Assembly: GCA_907163345.1 (NCBI GenBank)
Contig: CAJQUN010000002.1
Location: 40,215,754-40,279,753, forward strand
DNA: 64,000 nucleotides
Origin: Haberlea rhodopensis
Lineage: Eukaryota > Streptophyta > Magnoliopsida > Lamiales > Gesneriaceae
Direction: 5' to 3'
Position numbers and translations under genes: made by a program. The number at the start of each line of letters is the position of its first letter. Position 1 is the first letter of the stretch. Shown here piece by piece: positions 32,943 to 46,559 of the stretch. The notes below the pieces were generated by a model. That model did not search any database and was not told the DNA's origin. It saw only the letters and a list, made by a program, of their open reading frames with translations.

Positions 32943-34615
32943 ACTATATTTGTGTGAATTAGCTAATGTAGTTTCACCTTCTAATTGTGTTCATGTCGGC
33001 AGCATGTAGCCCCTCGCCAATCAACAAAGATAAAACCAAAATATGGCACAAAACTTCATTATACAAAGCAAACATGCAAGCTGTGGTGACTGGCCTGAAG
33101 AAACTTAATCTTCGACAACAACATTTAGAAGTTTTTCAGCGTACACCATTTTGGCATATTGTGAACGCAATTCAAGCTGATAAGTTGTAGTGGGTTCATT
33201 GCAAGAAACGGGATCTGCCCATCATGAAAATTATCTTGCTTCCAGAAAGAGTAGAAAGGATTCCAATTTGGGGAGTACACAATGACAATCAATATCAATG
33301 ATGTTCGTCTAATTTTTGGAATAAGAGATGGGAGTCAAGACATTGATATGTAGATGATAGATTATCCGTGGACATCATTCCTGAATAGATGCTTCCCAGA
33401 GAAGGAGACAGAACGAGATTATAGAATGAGCAAGAGCTCGATCTATAAGAAATTGACATCTAAGGTAGCAAGTCCGGATGTTACAATTGTCAATGATGTT
33501 GCCCGATTGGTTACGTTGTACATGCTGGTGACATTCTTCATGTCAACAAAATCTTCAAACCTGAATTGGGCATACATGGCTCTGGTGGAGATCTCGACAA
33601 AATTTGCACCAACAATTGGTCCGAACACATTTTTAAAATTTTATCGAGTAATTTATTGGAGTCAACCAATGAAAAACATTCTGGATGTGTTCCATTGTTA
33701 CCTGTAAGTTGTTCTGAAATTGATTGGTTTAAAATATTGGCCTTATTAATGTTGAAAACAACGTTTAACATTTTTTAGTATTGGCTATGCGAGAGGACGA
33801 AACTTATTGATCCAGTGGATGGGAACTTGGTCCCCAGGTTCATGAAGTGGAATCTCGAAGTCTTGTATGATAAGATATACCATATTGAAACGAAGGAGCT
33901 TAACCATGCATACGTAAGTGGTGCTCAAAATTAAAACATGAATTTGCTAGTGCACATAATTTACACATGATATTAGTGGTGTAGTAGCTTGCACTTGATA
34001 TCCTACTAGTGCATAAGCATCACAGATGCATGTTACTCAAGTGTTAAACTGGTGCAATTGTGTACATGCAATACACATGAAGTAACTGGTGTTGGTAACC
34101 TTTCATTGGTGCATGTAATAATCATGAAATAGTTGGCACATGTACAGACCCACTGATGCATGCAAGTAACATGAAATAGCAGATGCATGTTATTAGTGGT
34201 GCATGTAATTAGTGGTGCATGAAATAGCTGGTGCACGATACTCACATTGAATAAGTAGTTGCAGATAATGGAAAGCATTTTGCCAATGTCAGATGAGTTA
34301 GTGATATAATAGCTTCCAGACACAACAATTGTGGGGATACTGGTTGATCCTCAAGAACATTCAACATGAGAAAATTTATATGAGGACTCCAATGACATAT
34401 TCATTGAGGATAACTTCGGTGGATGTGTTTGTTGACAACGAGTCAGTGGCTCATATGTTTATGTTTGTTGGAATAGCCACGTGGAGAAAATTTTGATTGA
34501 CGATGAGGGAGAAGCAGATCCGTTGCAAGAAGGTGTGGACATTGGAGGTCCAAAAGCAACAGAATCAGGTAAAACTGCAGAATTTATGAATCTGCAGAAT
34601 TAGCCGCACAACTAC
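32943..34615 (+). pseudogene. Transposon-carried gene, DUF1985/plant-mobile type, 5' part
   Basis: Plus-strand pieces read FWHIVNAIQADKL, then INDVRLIFGIRDGSQDID, a polar stretch, and VNDVARLVTLYMLVTFFMST followed by NWAYMALVE. After a probable intron comes YWLCERTKLIDPVDGNLVPR and a GTAAGT donor near 33914. The order and wording fit proteins carried by plant MULE/Ulp1-type transposons (DUF1985 or the related mobile domain). Stops near 33190, 33350 and later show decay. The gene is cut at 34615 by the Tekay element; plus-strand coiled-coil pieces resume at 54040. The family name is tentative. Confidence 0.5.
33950..34300 (+). repeat. TGGTGCATG minisatellite in the plus-strand gene's intron
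   Basis: Words GTGGTGCATG, GCTGGTGCAC and CATGAAATAG recur about every 20-25 bases directly after the splice donor at 33914. The reverse complement of the same words forms the array at 55440-55770 in the MULE transposase intron. Confidence 0.6.
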
Positions 34616-35459
34616 TGTAGGACCCCTCTTGAAAATCAAGTATTAGCAGTTAAATATGAACCTAATCCATAATTAGGTCATGAGGTTTTACAAAAATTTT
34701 GGCAGAGTCTCCCCATAAATTGGGCTATCCGAAAAAATATATACACCACAATAGACATTCCCAATCTATTCACAACAAAATCCAAAAATAAAAAGTTCCC
34801 AGCCAGGGAAACACAATACTTTCAAAATCAAAACAAGATAAATTTCCCAGCCAGGGAAATGATCTAAAAGGGGAGATAATAAACAGTTTTTGACAAGTTA
34901 ATACACATCAAAATAAGGACATCGAAAGATTCCTATATCTATACAGTTACGACACCTAGTCCAAGTCCCTCTGGATATCTTTCTAGGCGTGCCAACACTA
35001 TCTCCCAAATCCTTCAAAAGTTAGCACTGTCACCTGTTTTCCGCAGAACAGCCCCCACCGGGGTAATCATACCACAATAACAAATAAAATGAATGTACAA
35101 GATAAAAAGTACAGAATGTAATGCTATGAAATAACAGAATGCTTCCTGGGTCTATTAGAACATGGTGGAGTCTCTCGATCGTTCCTGCCCTCACACTTCC
35201 ATCATTTAACAAACTCATCATACATAGCATTAGATTCTAAAACTGACATACACACGACACAATCACATCGTACATTCTAGTAGCAACCCATTATTTAAAT
35301 AAATACATCACTCGCCATAGCGGTGACCCTCTGTACATTCACATTCCATCGCTCGCTAACACGGCGATCCCAACACTTTACTCACACATCGCTCGTCCCA
35401 ACGGCGACCCCTCATTATATTCACATCGCTTAAGATATTCTCACGTCGCACATGTTCCT

Positions 35460-35690
35460 TACGACCCTATAATAACTAAAACTCGTCGCTCAATTCAAAG
35501 ACGACCCACGCATCCTAATAACACGTCGCTCAACAAATGCGACCAACACTTAATAATAACACGTCGCTCAACAAAGGCGACCCGCACTTAATAATAACAC
35601 TTCGCTCAACAATGGCTACCCAAACTTAATAATAACGCATCGCTCAATCATAGAAGCGACCCTATACCTAAGTGACACTTCGCTTTTCAA
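35460..35690. repeat. 38-bp tandem array in the Tekay LTR
   Basis: CGCTCAACAAAGGCGACC-type units followed by AATAATAACAC start at 35527, 35565, 35603 and 35641, each 38 bp apart, with older copies upstream. A paralogous array lies at 52750-52940 in the other LTR. Confidence 0.85.
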
Positions 35691-36059
35691 TAACATAGTG
35701 GAAATATATTCATTCATGCTTGTAAGTCACTATGTACCTCAGCGTCAATGGTGAAGGTCAAGCTATCCTCCTCACTGTCTAGACGCCCTAGAAGGCTCTG
35801 AAAGAAACAAACAACTCAAAATGAGAATCAATAGCTCAACAAGAGGATACACAACACATAAATCATCCCAACATTCATTCCACCAAGTTAGTATTCTTAC
35901 TAACTAAATGCTTCAAGATATAGCACACATACACATCAATACATGCTAAATCAATCTCCAACATGCATAATCATCTACTATACATGACAAAACAAGATTG
36001 AGTACATTTATACATTAATATGGGTCTATGTTACACAAACCAACTCACACACTCTGCAC

Positions 36060-36110
36060 GCGCACGCGCGCACACACACACACACACAAAATCTGCACAC
36101 ACACAAATTA
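36060..36110. repeat. (CA) microsatellite in the Tekay 3' LTR
   Basis: CGCGCG followed by CACACA runs at about 36060-36088. The sister LTR has a longer, interrupted version at about 53330-53402. Confidence 0.9.
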
Positions 36111-37544
36111 CAGCCCCTACACCTCAACATTCAACTCAAAACACTTCAATACAACCCTCTAATACCTCCCAAAATTGCCCCAAAGAATGGCCAACCATAG
36201 CCCAAAAGGATCGTCCTAATTTTCGAACTCAAAATGGGCAAGAAAATCGTCCCAAGCACAATCCAACCAAGAAAGAAACATACTAGATGTTAAGACCAAG
36301 ATTACTCAACCATACCTGCAACAAAAGCTTGAGCCAAAGAGCAGAAATCAATCTTGGTGGGGAAAGGGGGAGGGTCGACGGGTTGGGTTGGGAGGGCCGA
36401 TTTTTAACGTGTGTGTGTGTGGGTTTAAGAGTTAATTTATCCCCTTAAAATAATTCAAATCCACAAAATTTTAAACTTTCCCAAATAATATATCTTCACC
36501 CCCAATTAAAACATTTCAAGATATTCTAAACTTTTCATAATTCCCGTTCAAATAATAAAATAAATTATTATGAGTCCCCGAGCATTTAAATTATGCTAAA
36601 GTTTCATTTACGCCTGAAGAATTCGGCCCGACTCAATATACGAGGCCCAAAATTTAAATCATGTAAATTATCTCATAATTTACTATTTATACAATTAATG
36701 TGAGACCCCGTTATCTAAATAAGATATTAAGGTACGATTAAGAGAACTAAACATATATATATATATATATATATCCGAGTATTAGGACGTGTTGACTACC
36801 TGAGCTTAAGAGATTACAGTACCAAAAGTTCAAAAAGGAATTTCACATATTCCTACAAAAGGTACTACATTATAGTCTTACTCTACTTCTTGTAGAAGCT
36901 ATACAAAAGAATTCTCTAATATGCTAATCCTGTAGCACTCCTTACAGCTCAGCATTTCAACCTCGACCCTGGTTCTCATCATCAAAAGCACCTACAAAGA
37001 CAACCCCCAACATAAGCATATCATAATTCATATTCAACATAATATGAATGTAAAACGTAAATGCATAAATCATAAATACAAAACACTTCCTGTATTTCCA
37101 TCGCATTTACAACGCCTATTGGTTGTCCCTGTACCATAATTCATAATCAAATCACTATATGAACATATGGCCTCATAAATAAATGTCATGACATATCATT
37201 ACTTTTTATCGAGTCAGTCATCATCAGTTATTTTAATGCTTCTTCGCTCCATAATCTCAAAACAAGCGGTATCTCATCCTCGCTTCTTCATATAAGCGGT
37301 ATCTCATCCTCGCTTAGTATGGCATACCCCGCCTCTATGTGCAAGCGAACCTCCCCCCTCCCGCTCCACATATTTAGCGGTAAAGCGTAAGCATTAAAAT
37401 CTTCACAGTGATCACCCCTGACTCGTGGAATACACCTCTGTTATTCCACAGCACAATATGCAATCACAATGCATAATAACATGTATCATACTCTTAATGC
37501 ATCTGACCGCTTTTATTTTAAACAAAAGATATTTCAAAGAATGG

Positions 37545-39047
37545 GTTGAAGCGATTCTACCGCAAGTGCACGCTTGTCAAGTTTTAGTATAGTGAAAATT
37601 AAGTACAGGTTGTCGAATCCACAGGGACTAACGTATAAGTACCAAATAAGATTAATAAAATTATATTTAGCCTACGATAAAAGAAGTTTGATTAACTAAA
37701 GCTAGATTAAACTAAAGAATAAAGATTAAACTAGAAACAAAGAATAGAATGGTTCCGGAAATGCGAAGGTAAGTCACTCGAGAAAATTACCAAGCTCGTC
37801 GTTCAATTATATTATCTCTACTGATTCAATGGAATTCTCAAATTATCACTCAATTGATTTTAAAGGTGAAAGGTTTTCACTATTATTCGATACACTCTCT
37901 CGAGCTGTAACGAAACTAACAATAAATTAGAATAAGTCACTCTCGTGCACCTATTTACTAATTCAAAGTTGCTTAAATTATCAAAACCTTATAACTCTAA
38001 ATCTTTCGATTTCAAGTTCTCACGTATGCGATATCATCTCTCGATCTCAATCGTGACATACATCATAAATTAATGGAGCGTGTTACAACGTTATCTCTCG
38101 ATCTCGGTTGTAACTCTCAAATTCAATCAAAGCTAGCTAGACTTTGATCTACACATGCAATCAATCTATGAACAATAAATATCAATGCGCTCAAATACCA
38201 ATGAATCAATATATCAAACACAACGAACGAAAACTTCAATAATATAAACCAAATTCAATTCAAATACAGATGAGTTTAATTGTCTCTCGACCTCAAAAAC
38301 TTCAAATGAAAATGAAAATCAAATAAGGTTCAGAAATACGATAAACGATGGATGAATCCGTGCGTTGCACCGTAATTTCTTCTCTTGTTCCTTCCTTGCA
38401 CTCCGGAAGAGATTGGCTCGACTTTGGACGAAGAACGGAGATTGGATCTCCTTGGCGGCTTTGGGCGGCGGCTCCTTGACCTAGAATTCATCTGATAAAT
38501 GTGTCTAATATCGTCCCTCTTCGAAATGGATCCAGCCTCCCTAAAAAAAACCCAAAATCTCGATAAATAAGGAAAATAAAATCTTCAGATTTCGCGTCTC
38601 GATCGATCGAGATTTTCACCGATCGATCGGTGCACTGTTCACGTCAGCCTTTTGCACTCACTGCCTCGCTCGATCGATCGAGAATTTCCACCGATCGATC
38701 GAGATTTCTCAAAATTTGTTGCTGAGGTTACTGCCTCGCTCGATCGATCGATATTTTCACCGATCGATCGAGCCTTCAAAAAATCTGATTCTCGCTTCTG
38801 GCTGGCTCGATCGATCGAGAATAAATCTCGATCGATCGAGATTTGGGAAATCCATCTTCTTTTATTTTTCTTCTTTTACGCCTCGATTTCACCCGTTATC
38901 TTCATGTAAGCTCATTTCTTCCACTTCCGGTCTAATTTCCTGAAACACACGAATAAACACCAAAAAGCATAATATCATCCAGGAAAAAGTACGGAAAATG
39001 GGAAGAAATTACAGTTAAAATCACTCAAAATCTAAGCCTATCAGCAT
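37545..39047 (-). mobile_element. Second-level nested LTR of the TGATAGG type
   Basis: On the minus strand it starts TGATAGGCTTAG at 39047. It ends near 37545 after the words CCTGTGGATTCGACAACC and GTGCACTTGCGGTAGAAT, which are common in plant gypsy elements. It contains the 38600-38838 palindrome cluster. The flanks do not show a matching TSD, so the ends are good to about 10 bp only. Confidence 0.65.
38600..38838. repeat. Keyword cluster: four CGATCGATCG pairs in ~70-bp units
   Basis: Pairs start at 38600/38620, 38671/38692, 38741/38761 and 38808/38829. Spacing within pairs is 20-21 bp; between units 71, 70 and 67 bp. Most copies extend to TCGATCGATCGA and units share the linker ACTGCCTCGCT. 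Confidence 0.95.
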
Positions 39048-39283
39048 CACTTTGCATTCATCATGTGTCAAATAGACAAACATAAAGTACATGTTACCGT
39101 TGGGTGCCCGTACGTTGTTTACGTACCTTTCCAAAATGTAGTGTGTTGCGGGACTCTATCCCCTGCGCTGTGTAGCTATCTATGAAGGCTCTACACCAGT
39201 ATACAACACAATATTAGATGCCAATTTATAGTCCAAAATCAAAAAATCCAACAAAATATCATTTTTCATTGTTCTGCCTCTGG

Positions 39284-39430
39284 CGATCGATCGCTACTCC
39301 GAGGCGATCGATCGCCAGACTTCACTGGCTTGAGGCGATCGATCACGCCATTCATGGCGATCGATCGCCTGCCTTTGGTTTTGGCTACTGGCCTTCGGCG
39401 ATCGATCGCCCCGTTTGTGGCGATCGATCG
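39284..39430. repeat. Keyword cluster: three GGCGATCGATCGCC pairs
   Basis: Pairs start at 39284/39305, 39336/39358 and 39399/39421, spacing 21-22 bp. Linkers read ACTGGCTTGAG and TACTGGCCTTC. Confidence 0.95.
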
Positions 39431-40679
39431 CCACATGCTCTGTGCGCGATATTTTTCAGATTTCAGAACACTCAATTTCACACCATTCAATCTAGCATAT
39501 ATGACACACAACATGCTTGAACAAACATGTTAGTAGCTACAAGGTACTACCGTGAGTGTAATCAAATCAAAGTTATACCCAAACTTAAACCCACATGCAT
39601 GAAAATCACCCAACAATATCAGTACCCATCCAAGATTTTCTGAAAATAGGGTACATATTTCATTTCCAGATTTCTCGAGCACCTCATTTCATGCTATTAA
39701 AACTACAACATATAACATAAAACATGCTCGAACAAAAACGCCAAGGGCTTTACAAAACTACCATGCATGTACTCAAATCAAAGGTTTACCAAAAACCTAG
39801 CTAACATGCATGATAATACCTCCACAACTTCACTCCCATCCCATATTTTCCAGAAAAACAGGGCACACACTTTACCCAGATTTTCGAACACTATATTTTA
39901 CATGCTTAACTCCTTCACATAAAACATGTAACATGCTTAAGGAAAAATACTGGAAGCTTCATAACAACACCATGTAAGCATTTAAATCGAAGGTTTTAAG
40001 AAACCTAAGCTAACATGCCATTTTTACACCAACAAAAAGCATGAACTTAAACAACTTAAATTCAAAACAGAACATGGTTTCTCACCCTTCTTTGCTCCAA
40101 TTTTTGGAAGGCTTCAAAGTAATAAAAATGGTTGAAATCCTTCCTATCTTGCTCAGTAAGTGTTGGACGATTTTTGGGAGACAAATGGTGGGATTTCAGA
40201 GATGGAAAGGTGGAGTGGGAGAAGGGGAAAGAGGTATGGGTGAGCAGCTGGCAGCAGGGTATGGGTCAAGGGGGGTGGTTGGGTGGTGGGTTAAGTGATG
40301 TGTTATGTTTTGGTCCCGGTATTTAGCACGATGTATTAAAATATCCTCACATGATATTTATAGTATTTTCTCAATAAAATACTTCAATTCCCATTTAAAC
40401 ATGCTTCACCAAAACAAATGACACACACCCCAAATAATCATGCCACAACCCCAAAATCCCAACATATAACACATGCACCCTGATATGCATCTCCTCAATA
40501 ATATTAATTCAATCCCATGAATTAACACCAAAATCATCATAATTTAATTAATGATTAAAATCACATAATCATTTCGGGGATATCACAATTAATCATAAGC
40601 AGGATAAACTGAGCATCACAGTTCTCCCCTACTAATAAAATTTCGACCCTAAATGTAAATACACGCTTACCAGAAATGC

Positions 40680-41959
40680 CAAAGTAAAAGTTTACATACC
40701 AGCAAATAACTCAGGATAGTGTAGTAACATGTGTTGCTCCGTCTCCCACGTTGCCTCCTCGACACCCCGTCTCTCCACTAGACTTTAACCATAGGAATCA
40801 CTTTACTTCGAAGTTTATGATCGCCCCGATCCAGAATCCAGATAGGACGCTCTATATAAGATACATCAGAATCAAATTGTACCTCTGAAGGCTGCAACAC
40901 ATGTGAATGATCAGGCTCATACTTCTGTAACATCGATACATGAAATACGCCATGTATGCCAGATAAAGATAGCAGCAGTGCCACTCTGTAAGCCAGAGTG
41001 CCAACTCGTTGTAATACTTCATACGGGTCAACATACCGCGGCGATAACTTGCCTCTCATATCAAATCGTACCACACCTCTGAACGGAGATATTTTCAAGA
41101 ACACTCTGTCACCTATCCTGGGTTGCTTTCATTTTATGACGAATTAGTTTCACTTTCTCCTCCATTTCTCTAATCATCTCAGGTCCATCCACAAGTGTCA
41201 TGTCCAAATCATCCCAACATAAAGGGTATCTGCAACGTCGCCCATACAAGGCCTCAAATGGAGTCATTTGGATGCTCGCTTGATAACTGTTATTGTATGA
41301 GATTTTGACCAACGGTAGAGAACCTTGCCAGGTAGACTCAAACTTTAACACACATGCATGCATCATGTCCTCCAGCGTCTGTATAGTACGCTCAATCTGC
41401 CCATCAGTCCGAGGGTGATAAGTTGTGCTCAGTCTTTCGGTCCCCATGGCTGCTTGCAATGCTTCCTAGAAATGGGAAGTAAACCTCGGGTCCCTTTCAG
41501 AGAGAATAGATACTGGAATGCCATGTAGTCGTACTACATCTCGAATATACAGCTTAGCCATCTTTACAAATATAAAGCTCATGTTATATGGTATGAGTGT
41601 GCAACTTTAGACAACCTGTCAATAATAACCCAAATAGTATCATACCTCGAAGGAGTCCTTGGCAAATGAGTCACAAAATCCGTCGATATATGATCCCATT
41701 TCCAAATCGGTACCTCTAAACTCTGTAACCTGTCACCTGGCCTTTTCCTTTCTGCCTTCACTTGCTGACATATCAAACACCTTTTCACAAACTCTGTCAC
41801 ATCCCGTTTCATTCGCTTCCACCAAAAGTGGGAACATAAATCTCGGTACATTTTCTTGCCACCATGATGTATAATGTATCTGTTACAATGAGCCCACTGT
41901 AATAAACCTTGGCGTAGTCCATGTGCATCACGGATCCGCAAACTACAATCCTTAGCCAT
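40680..41959 (-). pseudogene. Tekay integrase with chromodomain-like tail, broken
   Basis: 41959-41579 holds the H2C2 zinc finger (HCNRYIIHHGGKKMYRDL, then CLICQQVKAERK) and the start of the catalytic core (WDHISTDFVTHLP, first Asp). 41459-41109 resumes in another frame with STTYHPRTDGQIERTIQTLE, containing the final catalytic Glu, and TPFEALYGRRCRYP. 41104-40778 has the C-terminal SPRYVDPYEVLQRVGTLAYR and ILDRGDHKLRSKVIPMVKV, followed in a shifted frame by a short chromodomain-like piece (EEATWETEQHML) near 40720. The enzyme would insert cDNA; the chromodomain steers Tekay-type elements to heterochromatin. Frameshifts and a gap in the core make it inactive. Confidence 0.85.
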
Positions 41960-41966
41960 TTTGAAT

Positions 41967-43287
41967 TTAGGTGATCATGTCAAAATCATACCCCAGTTGA
42001 AAATAGGAGGTCATCAATGCCGACAGACGGCTCACGTCATCGGCTGTATGACCAACTTTACGACTCAAAGCATCGGCTGTTAGATTAGCCCGACCATGGT
42101 GATACTCAATTTCACAGTCATATTCCTTCAATAAGCCCATCAATCTCTTCTGTCTCATATTCAATTCAACTTGAGTAAAAAGGAACTTCTGACTTTTATG
42201 ATCCGTAAAGATAGTAAACTTCGTGCCGTACAGATAATGGTGCCATATCTTCAATGCATAAACGATGTCAGCCAATTCCAAGTCGTGAACTGGATATCTC
42301 GTCTCGTGTGGCTTTAACTGTCTCGAAGCATAAGCGATAACATGCTTATCCTGCATCATTACACAATCCAAACCTTGCAAGGATGCATCAGTATACAATA
42401 CAAATCTCTCATTCTCTGTCGGAATGATCAATACCAGAGCAGTGGTTAAACGATGATTTAATTCTTGAAAACCATTTTCACACGCTTTAGACAACTGAAA
42501 TTTAACTCCCTTCTAGGTCAACTATGTCAATGGCTAGCAACTTTTGAGAACCCCTCAATAAATCGTCGGTAATACCCGGCCGGACCCACGAAACTACGAA
42601 TCTCTTGTACTGAAGTCGGAGCACGCCACTGTAACACCGCTTCCACCTTCCTTGGGTCAACATATATCCTTTCTCTTGAAATCACATGACCGAGAAATAC
42701 TACATTGTCCAACCAGAATTCACACTTACTAAACTTGGCAAACAAATGTCTGTCTCTCAAACTATGTAATACCATCCTCAAATGTGATTCATGCTCTGCC
42801 TCATTCTGTGAATATACCAGAATATCATCGATGAATACTATTACATATTGATCCAGGTATGGCTTGAATATCCAATCCATCAAGTTCATATAGATAGACG
42901 GTGCATTCGTTAGTCTAAAGGGCATGACCCAGAACTCATAATGCCCATACCGTGTCCGGAATGCATTTTTCTGTATATCCTCACTCATAACCCAAATTTG
43001 ATGATATCCAGACAGTAAATCAATCTTAGAATAAACAGAGGTACCCTGCAACTGATCAAAAAAATCGTCAATATGAGGGAGAGGGTCATTGTTACTTTAT
43101 TGAGTTGCCGGTAATCTATGCACATGCGCATTGAACCGTCCTTCTTCTTCACAAATAATACCGGAGCACCCCAAGATGACACACTGGGGTGTATATAACC
43201 TTGGTCAATGAAATCTTGTAACGGAGCCTTCAATTCTCTTAGTTTAGCAGGTGCCATCCTATACGGTGCACGAGAAATTGGAGACAC
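41967..43287 (-). pseudogene. Tekay reverse transcriptase and RNase H, frameshifted
   Basis: 43287-43080 reads the RT N-terminus: YRMAPAKLRELKAPLQDFID and SWGAPVLFVKKKDGSMRMCI. A shift near 43070 breaks the frame. 43051-42527 continues with KIDLLSGYHQI, the catalytic VIVFIDDILVYS (Asp-Asp) near 42840, and FLGHVIS. 42494-41967 is RNase H: RFVLYTDASLQGLD, TIFTDHKSQKFLF and ANLTADALSRK. All main motifs survive but in three frames. Confidence 0.88.
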
Positions 43288-43416
43288 ACCGGTACTAACC
43301 CAATTCCAAACTCTACTTCACGGACCGGTGGAAAACCCAGAATCTCCTCGGAAAACACATCCTCAAATTCAGCAAGCACTAGAATGTCAGCAATGTTCAC
43401 CTCTACACGATCAGCA

Positions 43417-43970
43417 TCAACCATAGTATCCCTCACTACCCTGATTCAACAAATTCGACATTCTAACAACAGATATTAACGGGACTCGAGGCTTAGAACC
43501 CTTACCATAGAACATCCATCTACTAACCTGATCGGTTTGGAACTCTACTGTACGCTGATAACAATCAATCGTGGCCCAATATCTGCTCAACACATCAATT
43601 CCCACAATACAATCAAAATCAGTCATATCTAATACAATCAAATCTGCTCGTAACTCGTTGTCCTCATAGCAGATAGAACAATCAGTGAAAACTCTTGTAG
43701 CTAACACATCCTTCCCCATGGGTGTCGAGACAATAAGAGACGTGGGCAACGGAGATGAACACAAATGATACTTTGTAACAAAATTCAATGATATAAAAGA
43801 ATGGGACGCACCAGAATCCATAAGAATAAGAGCAATGTGAGTACATAAACAACACTTACCAGCAATAACCTATTCTCGAGCAGCCTCAGATTGTTCCCTA
43901 TTCAGTGCATACACTTGTTTCTGAGGTCTCCTTGGTATTTGCCATCCAAAAGGTCGAGGCGCAAACTGTT
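43417..43970 (-). pseudogene. Tekay aspartic protease domain
   Basis: The frame carries YALNREQSEAA before the active-site MDSGASHSFIS near 43815 (Asp in the DSG motif) and DFDCIVGIDVLSRY downstream. It fits the retropepsin-like domain of Tekay polyproteins, which sits between gag and RT and cuts the polyprotein. Confidence 0.75.
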
Positions 43971-43971
43971 G

Positions 43972-44472
43972 TCACTGCTGAACTGTCCCTTCTGAATTCC
44001 TGCCCCAATTACCTCTGAAATCATGTCGCCCACTACGGTTAGTATCTAGCCATATGACCCGGGCTCCCTTATTCAAAGCAAGAAACCTAGTCCGGAAGAA
44101 GTCCCAACCTATAACATGATCCTGGGTCCTTGTTTCCAAAAGAGTCGACTTCCACCACATAGATGCCTTCTTGGCAAGCTGAAACTCTGCCAACCTCAGC
44201 CACGCAGACTTGGCACAAGGTACCGAAACATAAATATGTCCAATCCTTTCTAACCACTCTTCGGCCTCTTCCCCCAATTTAGTGCCCTCAAAGAACGGTG
44301 GATGGAAACCTAGGAATTGAGTCAAGCTCAACTCCCCCGGCAACAGCAGTTGCTCAATAGGCCCTTGCCCCAAAGGTGGCTGGGGTAAATGATTCGCCTG
44401 TCCGATAGACGCATTAACACTCACGGTATCCCCTACACCTTCAGGTAGATGCTCTGGTTCAACACCTGCCAT
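43972..44472 (-). pseudogene. Tekay gag, internally shortened
   Basis: A 166-residue frame begins MAGVEPEHLPEGVGDTVSVN and has the gag core FLGFHPPFFEGTKLGEEAEE then WLERI, a Trp-Trp pair (ASMWWKSTLL) and FFRTRFLALNKGA. After this it jumps to an Arg/Gly-rich end (RSGRHDFRGNWGRNSEGT). Gags of this group are usually much longer and have a CCHC knuckle, which is missing here, so an internal deletion is likely. Confidence 0.75.
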
Positions 44473-45934
44473 GCTGAAATATAGATGTTAACAACAATAT
44501 ATAACGATTCAACATCACATAACCAACCACAGTTATATCATCAAAGCACAAGCATCGAAGACCATTTAATCAGAAGTATAACATAGTATACTCGCCCACT
44601 CATGGACACACTCGCAAGGAAATCATTATTTCGCTAGACTTTTAACTAGCCCAACGTCTAGCCACGGACTCAAGTCACACTAGACCATCCCCATATCCAT
44701 ACACTAACTTAGAACCATTGTTCTCAATTCACGCTAGACATTTAGCTAGCCCAGATATCAAACCACTACTCTGATACCACTAATGTAGGACCCCTCTTGG
44801 AAATCAAGTATTAGCAGTTAAATATGCACCTAATCCATAATTAGGTCATGATGTTTTACAAAAAATTCGGCAGAGTCCCTCCATAAATTGGGCTATCCGA
44901 AAAAATATACATATCACAATAGACATTCCCAATATATTCACAATATGATCCAAACATAAAAGTTCTCAGCCAGGGAAACACAATACTTTCAAAATCAAAA
45001 CTGGATATAAGTTCTCAGCCAAGGAAATGATTTAAAAAGGGGAGAAGTGAGAAGTAAACAATTTTTGACAAGTTAATACACATCAAAATAAGGACATCAA
45101 AAGATTCCTATATCTATACAGCTACGACACCTAGTCCAAGTTCCTCTGGATATCTTTCTAGACGTGTAAGGACCCCACGCCCTTAACCCGCTATTAGTGT
45201 ATTATCACAAATAATGGTGCATGCTTTCACAACATTAAGAAAACCCCGTATATACTATCTATAAAATTTCGACATTAATCCACTTAATGTTCAATTCCCA
45301 AATGCCACTCCAACAGCATGAACATACACCTTATAATACACTAACATGTTCTCAATTCATCATGCAATACTCCATAATTAATTGCATGCAACCATAAATG
45401 AAAAGAGAACTCTAACAACCTTTATACAACCCATATACATCAAATTGCTCACAGGCGAGCATTGAATAAATGAATGTGTATCTAATGTATAAAGCATACT
45501 ACTCAATACCAGCATTGGTACCTCAGCCCTGGAAGCATTTCCAAGCAACAGTTCGAACTCAACTCCAAAGCCATTGTTGTACCTGTTCTACATGTCACAA
45601 CAGAAACAACCCCCACACGGGGTGATCACACCAGTCCACCATCTCAATAACAACAATAACACAATTCATAATTCACGGAATATAAAACTGTAAATGTAAA
45701 AGACACTCCATGTATAGTATTGTTATCATATGGATCCCCCGTGTTGTTCATGTTCTCACAATAGCCAAAACCATCAAACTTCCAAAATAAGTTAATCATT
45801 ACATTGATTAACTAAATTCATCCTTGCCATACCAATTTCATAATCAAATACAGTTAAATCATTACAATAATGATTTACAGAAATCACATACATCTCAACT
45901 AATTATTCTCAGTCTCATCACATCCTGTCGCATT

Positions 45935-46080
45935 GCTCGCACAACAGCGGCGATATCACAATCCAATGCTCGCTCAACAACGGCGATATCACAATCCAAT
46001 GTTTGCTCAACAACGGCGATATCACAATCCAATGATTGCTCAATAGCGACATCATTACACATTGCTCGCTCAATAACAAC
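45935..46080. repeat. 33-bp tandem array in LTR 1 of the nested element
   Basis: GCTCGCTCAACAACGGCGAT followed by ATCACAATCCAAT starts at 45935, 45968, 46001 and 46034, each 33 bp apart. LTR 2 keeps a shorter version at 48679-48760. Confidence 0.85.
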
Positions 46081-46559
46081 ATTCCATGATCCTCAATACA
46101 TACCATAATGTTTACAACAACCATATATTATTCATACACATGACAATAATATATCCACCATGCTCGTACGTTACACGTACCTTATAATCCGATAGCAGGA
46201 GCCAATCCTTCCCTTGCCCCAAGATTCAGTGACTTATACGCTATATTCAGTTAATAACCCACAATCAATAATAAGCTCACAACCACATGCATAAGCATGC
46301 ACACAACCCCCAAATACATCATCCTACCACTATGATTAATTACCATAATGAATTATGCGTACTACTCAAGCCATCCCAACTTAATGTCCAATGAGTTACC
46401 GAACTCGGATGAGTAGTATGTCTTATGAAATTTCAACCCAAACGATTTTATTTTAAAGCGTAATATTCTCATTGAAATGTAGACATTGTCCCGAAAATCT
46501 ATCAAACAAAAAATCCCAACTTTTAACAAAAGTTTGAAAAACCAAAGAAACAAGGGCTG

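Larger units (their letters stand above)
36699..40587 (-). mobile_element. Solo gypsy LTR nested in the Tekay LTR, TSD ATTAA
   Basis: In plus coordinates it starts TGTGAGACCCCGTT and ends CGGGGATATCACA; ATTAA flanks it at 36694-36698 and 40588-40592. It belongs to the same broad LTR group as 21830. It has a CGCTTC...AGCGG array at 37240-37380 and a GCGATCGATCGC cluster at 39284-39430, and is itself interrupted by another LTR at about 37545-39047. Confidence 0.88.
34616..40620 (-). repeat. 3' LTR of the Tekay element, split by a nested LTR
   Basis: LTR sequence occupies 34616-36698 and 40593-40620. Between them is a 3.9-kb solo LTR with TSD ATTAA. The sister LTR at 54003-54012 shows the empty site (ACAATTAATCATAA). 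Confidence 0.88.

Noticed and set aside
38600..39430. CRISPR-like look of the GATCGATCG clusters
   Set aside because: Repeats are only 10-14 bp, the spacers recur, there are no cas genes, and the window is plant nuclear DNA.
38652..39533. Open frames rich in DRSI/RSID over the palindrome clusters (also at 46486, 49214, 50962, 61738)
   Set aside because: They are translations of GATCGATCG repeats on both strands; overlapping frames on opposite strands show they are artefacts.
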